From the NCBI GenBank assembly GCA_023896275.1, contig MLDA01000001.1, positions 1 through 64,000 on the forward strand: DNA of 64,000 nucleotides, read 5' to 3'. Shown here one piece after another: positions 60,675-64,000 of this stretch. The notes below the pieces were generated by a model. It had not been told where the DNA came from. It searched no databases and saw nothing but the letters and a program-made list of their open reading frames with translations. Every line of letters begins with the position of its first letter. The first letter of the stretch is position 1. The position numbers and the translations under genes were made by a program. Source of the stretch: Kocuria rosea subsp. polaris (GTDB lineage Bacteria; Actinomycetota; Actinomycetes; Actinomycetales; Micrococcaceae).

Positions 60675-61661
60675 ATGACCATCGAATCCGCCCGCCCCAC
60701 GATCATCGACGTCGCCCGCGCCGCCGGCGTCTCCAAGTCGCTGGTTTCCTCCGCACTGCGCGGGGACCCCGGCGTGAGCCCGGCGAGCCGCGAGCGCGTC
60801 CTGGCGGCGGCGGGCCGGCTCGGCTATCGGAAGAACGGGTGGGCCCAGCGCCTCGTGAGCGGTCGCAGCAACCTCGTCGGCGTCCTGCTCACCGATCTGC
60901 GCAACGCGTATCACACGGACATCGTCAACGGCATCGAGGACGCCGCCGCGGCGGCCGGGTACGGCGTACTACTCAGTCACGGACGGCGCGAGCGGGAGGT
61001 GCTGCTCACGCACGCCGAGGAGCTGCTGGATGTCGGCGTCGACGGCGTCGTCGCCATCACGTCGCACCTCTCGATCGAGGATCTGGAGCGTCTCGCCGGG
61101 CGCGCACCCGTCGTCGTCGTGGGTCGTCCGGCCGCCGTTCCGGCGGGGGTTGGATGGGTCTCGAACGACGACGAGGCGGGCGCCCGGCTCGCCGTCGACC
61201 ACCTCGCCGGCCGCGGGCATGAGCGGATCGCGTTCCTGACCGCTTCGGACCGCCCGGCGGCGGTCGCGCGGCGCGACTCCTACCGCCAGCGAATCGCGGA
61301 ACTCGGCGCGCGAGAGCGCGAGTACGACGTGCGCACCGGCGGCGTCGAAGCGCTGCTCGCGGACGCGCGCACCCCGGACGGTCCGACGGCGGTCTTCGCG
61401 GCGAACGACCGCGTGGCCGCGCACCTGCTCGGCGACGCGGTCGACGCGGGACTCTCCGTGCCCGGCGACCTGGCGATCGTCGGCTACGACAACACCGAGC
61501 TGGCGGGGCTGCTGCGGCCGTCGCTGACGAGTATCGACCAGCCGCGCACGTCCATGGGGCGGGAGGCGATGGCCCAGCTCTCCGCGCTCATCGGCGACGG
61601 CCACCCGGGCCGCGAGGTCGCTGCGCCATCCCTCGTGGCCCGGGCGAGCACGGGCGCCTAG
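60675..61661 (+). CDS. LacI-family regulator of the HAD-ECF operon
   Basis: The 328-residue protein has an HTH (T-I-I-D-V-A-R-A-A-G-V-S-K-S-L-V-S-S-A-L-R-G) followed by a sensor domain with V-A-I-T-S-H, G-R-P-A-A and the C-terminal L-A-I-V-G-Y-D-N-T-E-L-A. ATG 60675 follows TAGGTG; a GTG one codon earlier is an alternative. It is divergent from the HAD-ECF operon with two identical operators nearby, so it is probably its repressor and autoregulated. LacI control of an ECF importer is uncommon and hints at a sugar-like or nucleoside-like ligand. Confidence 0.92.
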   Translation: MTIESARPTIIDVARAAGVSKSLVSSALRGDPGVSPASRERVLAAAGRLGYRKNGWAQRLVSGRSNLVGVLLTDLRNAYHTDIVNGIEDAAAAAGYGVLLSHGRREREVLLTHAEELLDVGVDGVVAITSHLSIEDLERLAGRAPVVVVGRPAAVPAGVGWVSNDDEAGARLAVDHLAGRGHERIAFLTASDRPAAVARRDSYRQRIAELGAREREYDVRTGGVEALLADARTPDGPTAVFAANDRVAAHLLGDAVDAGLSVPGDLAIVGYDNTELAGLLRPSLTSIDQPRTSMGREAMAQLSALIGDGHPGREVAAPSLVARASTGA

Positions 61662-61690
61662 GGGCCCGCCTCCGTCTCCCGCGGCGCCCG
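61651..61690. terminator. hairpin between convergent lacI and permease genes
   Basis: CGGGCGCC (61651-61658) pairs with GGCGCCCG (61683-61690) across a 24-base loop. The left arm overlaps the lacI stop. It might end both convergent transcripts, but the loop is large and no T run follows. Confidence 0.35.
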
Positions 61691-63151
61691 CTACTCGGGG
61701 GCGTCGATCGGGCGTCGCGCGCCCGCGCCGCCTGCTTCGGGTCCGGCTTCCCCTGCGGCCGCGCTGGTCTCATCGATCCCGGAAACCGGGGCGCCCTCGA
61801 CGCGGAAGAGGCCGTCGTCGTCGCCGGTGAAGAACCGGGAGCCGTAGACGAGCAGGCACAGCAGGATGCCCGCGACGAATCCCCAGGCCGCGCCATTCGT
61901 CGCCAGCACGGCAGCCGTCACCCCGGCGATGCCCAGATCCGTCCGGCTCCGCGCCTCGAGGATGCCGACCTTGATGCTCACGAATCCCTGGATCAGCAGG
62001 GTCAGCGCCAGCGCGACCCCAAGGATGGGCTCCACGAAGGAGATGACCGGGAGCAGCCACAGGCCGGTGTTCGTCCCCCACCTGAACCAGCCGGCGCCGC
62101 CGAAGATCGAGGGCATGGCCCGCGGGCCCTTCTTGTAGCGCTCGGTGGTCGTCACGTGCATCGCCGCCCACAGCGGGCCGCACATCGTCGTGTCCGGGCC
62201 GATGATGCTCATGAGCGCGTTGCGGGCGCCGAAGATCAGGTGCGCGCGGTCCGGGTTGTAGACGACCGCCTCGTCCGGGCGGACGTCGCTGGCCTCTTTG
62301 AGCACGGCCTTCGCCTGGAGCACGTCGCCGAAGACGACGACGTACGCGGCCAGCACCGTCGGCACGGCCGTCACGAACATCATCAACGGCGGCAGGCCGA
62401 CCCCGAAGACCGTGTACTCGGTAAACATCGTCACGAAGTCCGGGCTGCTGAACCCGGTCTCGATGCTCGGCCAGGCGGCCTCGCCCGCCAGCGGGGCGAC
62501 AACCACCGCGACGAGGATGCAGGGCAGGATCCCCAGGTTGCCGATGAACGCCGCGGCCCGGCTGCGGGCCTGCAGGCGCTGGAACTGCTTGGAGTACAGG
62601 AGCAGGAACGCGAGCCCCACGGCGATCGTGATGGTCCACGGGAAGGTCTCGAAACGGCCGCCCGCCGCGAAGACGCTCTGGACGGCGGCGATGCCGGCGC
62701 CGACGACGATGCCGGCACGGAGCGCGTGCGGAATGAAGTGGACGATCCGTTGAGCCAGCCCCGTGATGCCTAGGACGACCGAGAACACGCCGAAGAGCAG
62801 TTGGAAGGCGATGAGCGCGTGCACTCGCTGATCTTCCGGGAACGCCATGATGTACAGCATGATCAGCGGGATGGCGGGCGTGATCCAGCCCGGGACCACG
62901 GGGTCCCCGAGCAGGTGGTGCAGCAGGTAGAGCAGGCCGTTGAGCGCGACGATTGCCAGCGCGGCTTCGAAGGGCATGCCGAGCAGCTCCTGCAGCAGCG
63001 GAATCGCGGCGAGGTCGACCGCGCACATGAGCAGTCCCTGCGTGTAGTCCTGCCACTCGAAGCGGTAGTGCACGAACGGGAGCCGGATGGCGAACGGTCC
63101 CGCTTTCCAGTGAGGCGATCGGGCCTCGGGTATGTGGGTGTTCTGGGACAT
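61691..63151 (-). CDS. NCS2-like (xanthine/uracil-type) permease
   Basis: The 486-residue membrane protein has about 12 to 14 helices. The N-terminal region G-L-L-M-C-A-V-D-L-A-A-I-P-L-L and the segment P-A-I-P-L-I-M-L-Y, together with F-G-A-R-N-A-L-M-S-I-I-G-P-D-T-T-M-C-G-P near 310, follow the solute carrier 23/26-like fold with its short beta-containing helices. The precise class and substrate (purine, organic anion) are not determined. A disordered acidic/Gly tail ends the protein. It lies 71 bases downstream of the alcohol dehydrogenase, possibly in one operon. Confidence 0.75.
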   Translation of the reverse strand: MSQNTHIPEARSPHWKAGPFAIRLPFVHYRFEWQDYTQGLLMCAVDLAAIPLLQELLGMPFEAALAIVALNGLLYLLHHLLGDPVVPGWITPAIPLIMLYIMAFPEDQRVHALIAFQLLFGVFSVVLGITGLAQRIVHFIPHALRAGIVVGAGIAAVQSVFAAGGRFETFPWTITIAVGLAFLLLYSKQFQRLQARSRAAAFIGNLGILPCILVAVVVAPLAGEAAWPSIETGFSSPDFVTMFTEYTVFGVGLPPLMMFVTAVPTVLAAYVVVFGDVLQAKAVLKEASDVRPDEAVVYNPDRAHLIFGARNALMSIIGPDTTMCGPLWAAMHVTTTERYKKGPRAMPSIFGGAGWFRWGTNTGLWLLPVISFVEPILGVALALTLLIQGFVSIKVGILEARSRTDLGIAGVTAAVLATNGAAWGFVAGILLCLLVYGSRFFTGDDDGLFRVEGAPVSGIDETSAAAGEAGPEAGGAGARRPIDAPE

Positions 63152-63222
63152 GGCTTCTTCTCTCTAGGGTGCTGGCGTGGCGACGATGCCGACGCGGATG
63201 AGGTTTGAGGTTCTGGGGCGGC

Positions 63223-64000
63223 TCAGTCGAAGTGCACGATCTGCCGCACGGCGCGGCCGTCCGCGAGCTCGTCCAGCGCCGCGTTGAGTCCGTCGAGCCG
63301 GATCCTGCTCGTGATGAGGTTCTCGACGGGCAGTCGGCCCTCGCGCCACCACCGGACAAACTCCGGGATGTCGCGGGACGGGACGGCCGAGCCGAGGTAG
63401 CTGCCGATGACGGTCCGGGCCTGCGCGGTCAGGACCAGCGGCGAGATCGTGCTGCGCGCCGCCGGGTCGGGCAGGCCGACGGTGACCGTGCGGCCGCCTG
63501 GACGCGTCGCTTCGAACGCGGCCTCGAAGGCCCGGGGATGCCCGGCGCACTCGATGACGTGGTGGGCCGTGATGCCGCGTTCCGCCACCTCCGCCGGAGT
63601 CCACGCCTCGTGCGCGCCCCAGGCCCGGGCGAGTTCGAGTTTCTCGGGCACGGTGTCGACGGCGATGACCCGGCCGGCGGCCTTGGCGACGGCGACGAGC
63701 AGCGCTGCCATCCCGACGCCGCCCAGGCCGACGATCATGATGCTCTCCCCCGCGGACGCGTCGACGGCGTTGATGACGGCCCCGCCCCCGGTGAGGACGG
63801 CGCAGCCGAGCACCGCCGCGACGTCGGGCGGGACGTCGTCGTCGACCGGGACGACGGAGGCGCGGTCGACGACGGCGTGCGTCGCGAACGCCGAGACCCC
63901 GAGGTGGTGATGGACCGTTTCGCCGTCGCGGAGGAGCCGACGTTCGCCGCCCAGCAGCGTGCCCGCCTCATTGGCGGCGCTACCCTCCTCGCATGGGAGC
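63223..64000 (-). CDS. zinc-dependent alcohol dehydrogenase, MDR family (5' partial)
   Basis: The frame is open to the window edge and the N-terminus is missing; about 258 residues are visible. The nucleotide-binding motif is V-G-L-G-G-V-G-M-A-A. Upstream, the visible part contains H-H-H-L-G-V-S-A-F-A-T-H-A-V-V and L-G-C-A-V-L-T-G-G-G-A-V-I-N-A, the pattern of class III/NDMA-type alcohol dehydrogenases, and one cysteine of the structural-zinc lobe. The C-terminus ends R-Q-I-V-H-F-D. It probably oxidises an alcohol with NAD. The adjacent permease may import or export its substrate. Confidence 0.88.
   Translation of the reverse strand, partial: LPCEEGSAANEAGTLLGGERRLLRDGETVHHHLGVSAFATHAVVDRASVVPVDDDVPPDVAAVLGCAVLTGGGAVINAVDASAGESIMIVGLGGVGMAALLVAVAKAAGRVIAVDTVPEKLELARAWGAHEAWTPAEVAERGITAHHVIECAGHPRAFEAAFEATRPGGRTVTVGLPDPAARSTISPLVLTAQARTVIGSYLGSAVPSRDIPEFVRWWREGRLPVENLITSRIRLDGLNAALDELADGRAVRQIVHFD

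Noticed and set aside
1-64000. CRISPR arrays, insertion sequences, prophage genes, tRNA or rRNA genes
   Set aside because: No regularly spaced repeats, transposase or integrase motifs, or tRNA/rRNA-like segments were seen on either strand by eye. A tRNAscan or IS search would settle this.

Overview
The window is high-GC, densely coded actinobacterial DNA. Nearly every gene has ATGA/GTGA stop-start overlaps or short spacers, GTG and TTG starts occur, and several families are typical of the group: an ESX/type VII secretion ATPase, a uroporphyrinogen-III synthase with a C-terminal winged-helix domain, a Tex protein with a basic RG-rich tail, and a DtxR-like iron box. The gene mix (nirB/cobA/hemD, ECF transporter, several LacI-type sugar loci) points to Micrococcales, probably Micrococcaceae. 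That placement is inference; no rRNA or tRNA gene was seen.

Bases 1-23800 form an accessory carbohydrate block. It opens with the end of a GntR regulator, then a LysR gene followed by 5-dehydro-4-deoxyglucarate dehydratase and 2-oxoglutarate semialdehyde dehydrogenase, a two-step acid-sugar route to 2-oxoglutarate. Next come two tandem paralogous sugar-binding lipoproteins and a LacI regulator. A five-gene plus-strand operon follows: a Gfo/Idh/MocA oxidoreductase, a DUF993 protein, a sugar isomerase-like TIM barrel, a Gfo/Idh-PmoA-like fusion and a degenerate M24 peptidase homologue. A second oxidoreductase plus epimerase pair, two ABC permeases, an enolase-superfamily dehydratase, a glycerate kinase and an AtoE-type transporter complete it. 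A near-identical LacI-type palindrome (GGAAAGCGCATTCC) lies upstream of both binding proteins, of the catabolic operon and of the permeases, tying the block into one regulon.

Bases 23800-32330 are mostly housekeeping or stress genes: a Tat-exported amidohydrolase, an S4 RNA-binding protein, ferritin with a DtxR-like site, Tex, a small lipoprotein, a TetR/MFS efflux pair with a clear operator, and a DUF1697 protein.

Bases 32330-44390 are a divergent, very compact ESX-like locus. Leftward lie EccC, a MinD-like protein lacking the P-loop lysine, EccD, and a one-TM protein resembling only the N-terminus of EccB. Rightward lie two WXG100-like proteins with a degenerate WXG turn, a small helical protein, a 477-residue protein carrying a true WxG at residues 43-45 plus a glycine-zipper tail, a membrane protein, and a possible LpqN/EspG-like protein. 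No MycP, EccE or full-length EccB lies in the window.

Bases 44400-51000 encode assimilatory nitrite reduction and siroheme supply. nirB-cobA-hemD (minus) is divergent from nirD and a sirohydrochlorin chelatase gene (plus), with a candidate GlnR box and a nirB promoter between them. Bases 51000-64000 hold cspA, a monooxygenase-fold protein, a luciferase-like oxidoreductase, a CoA-transferase/IclR operon, and a LacI-controlled operon of a tandem HAD protein with an ECF transporter. Two identical operator palindromes lie at the HAD/lacI divergence. The window ends with an NCS2-type permease and an alcohol dehydrogenase cut by the window edge.
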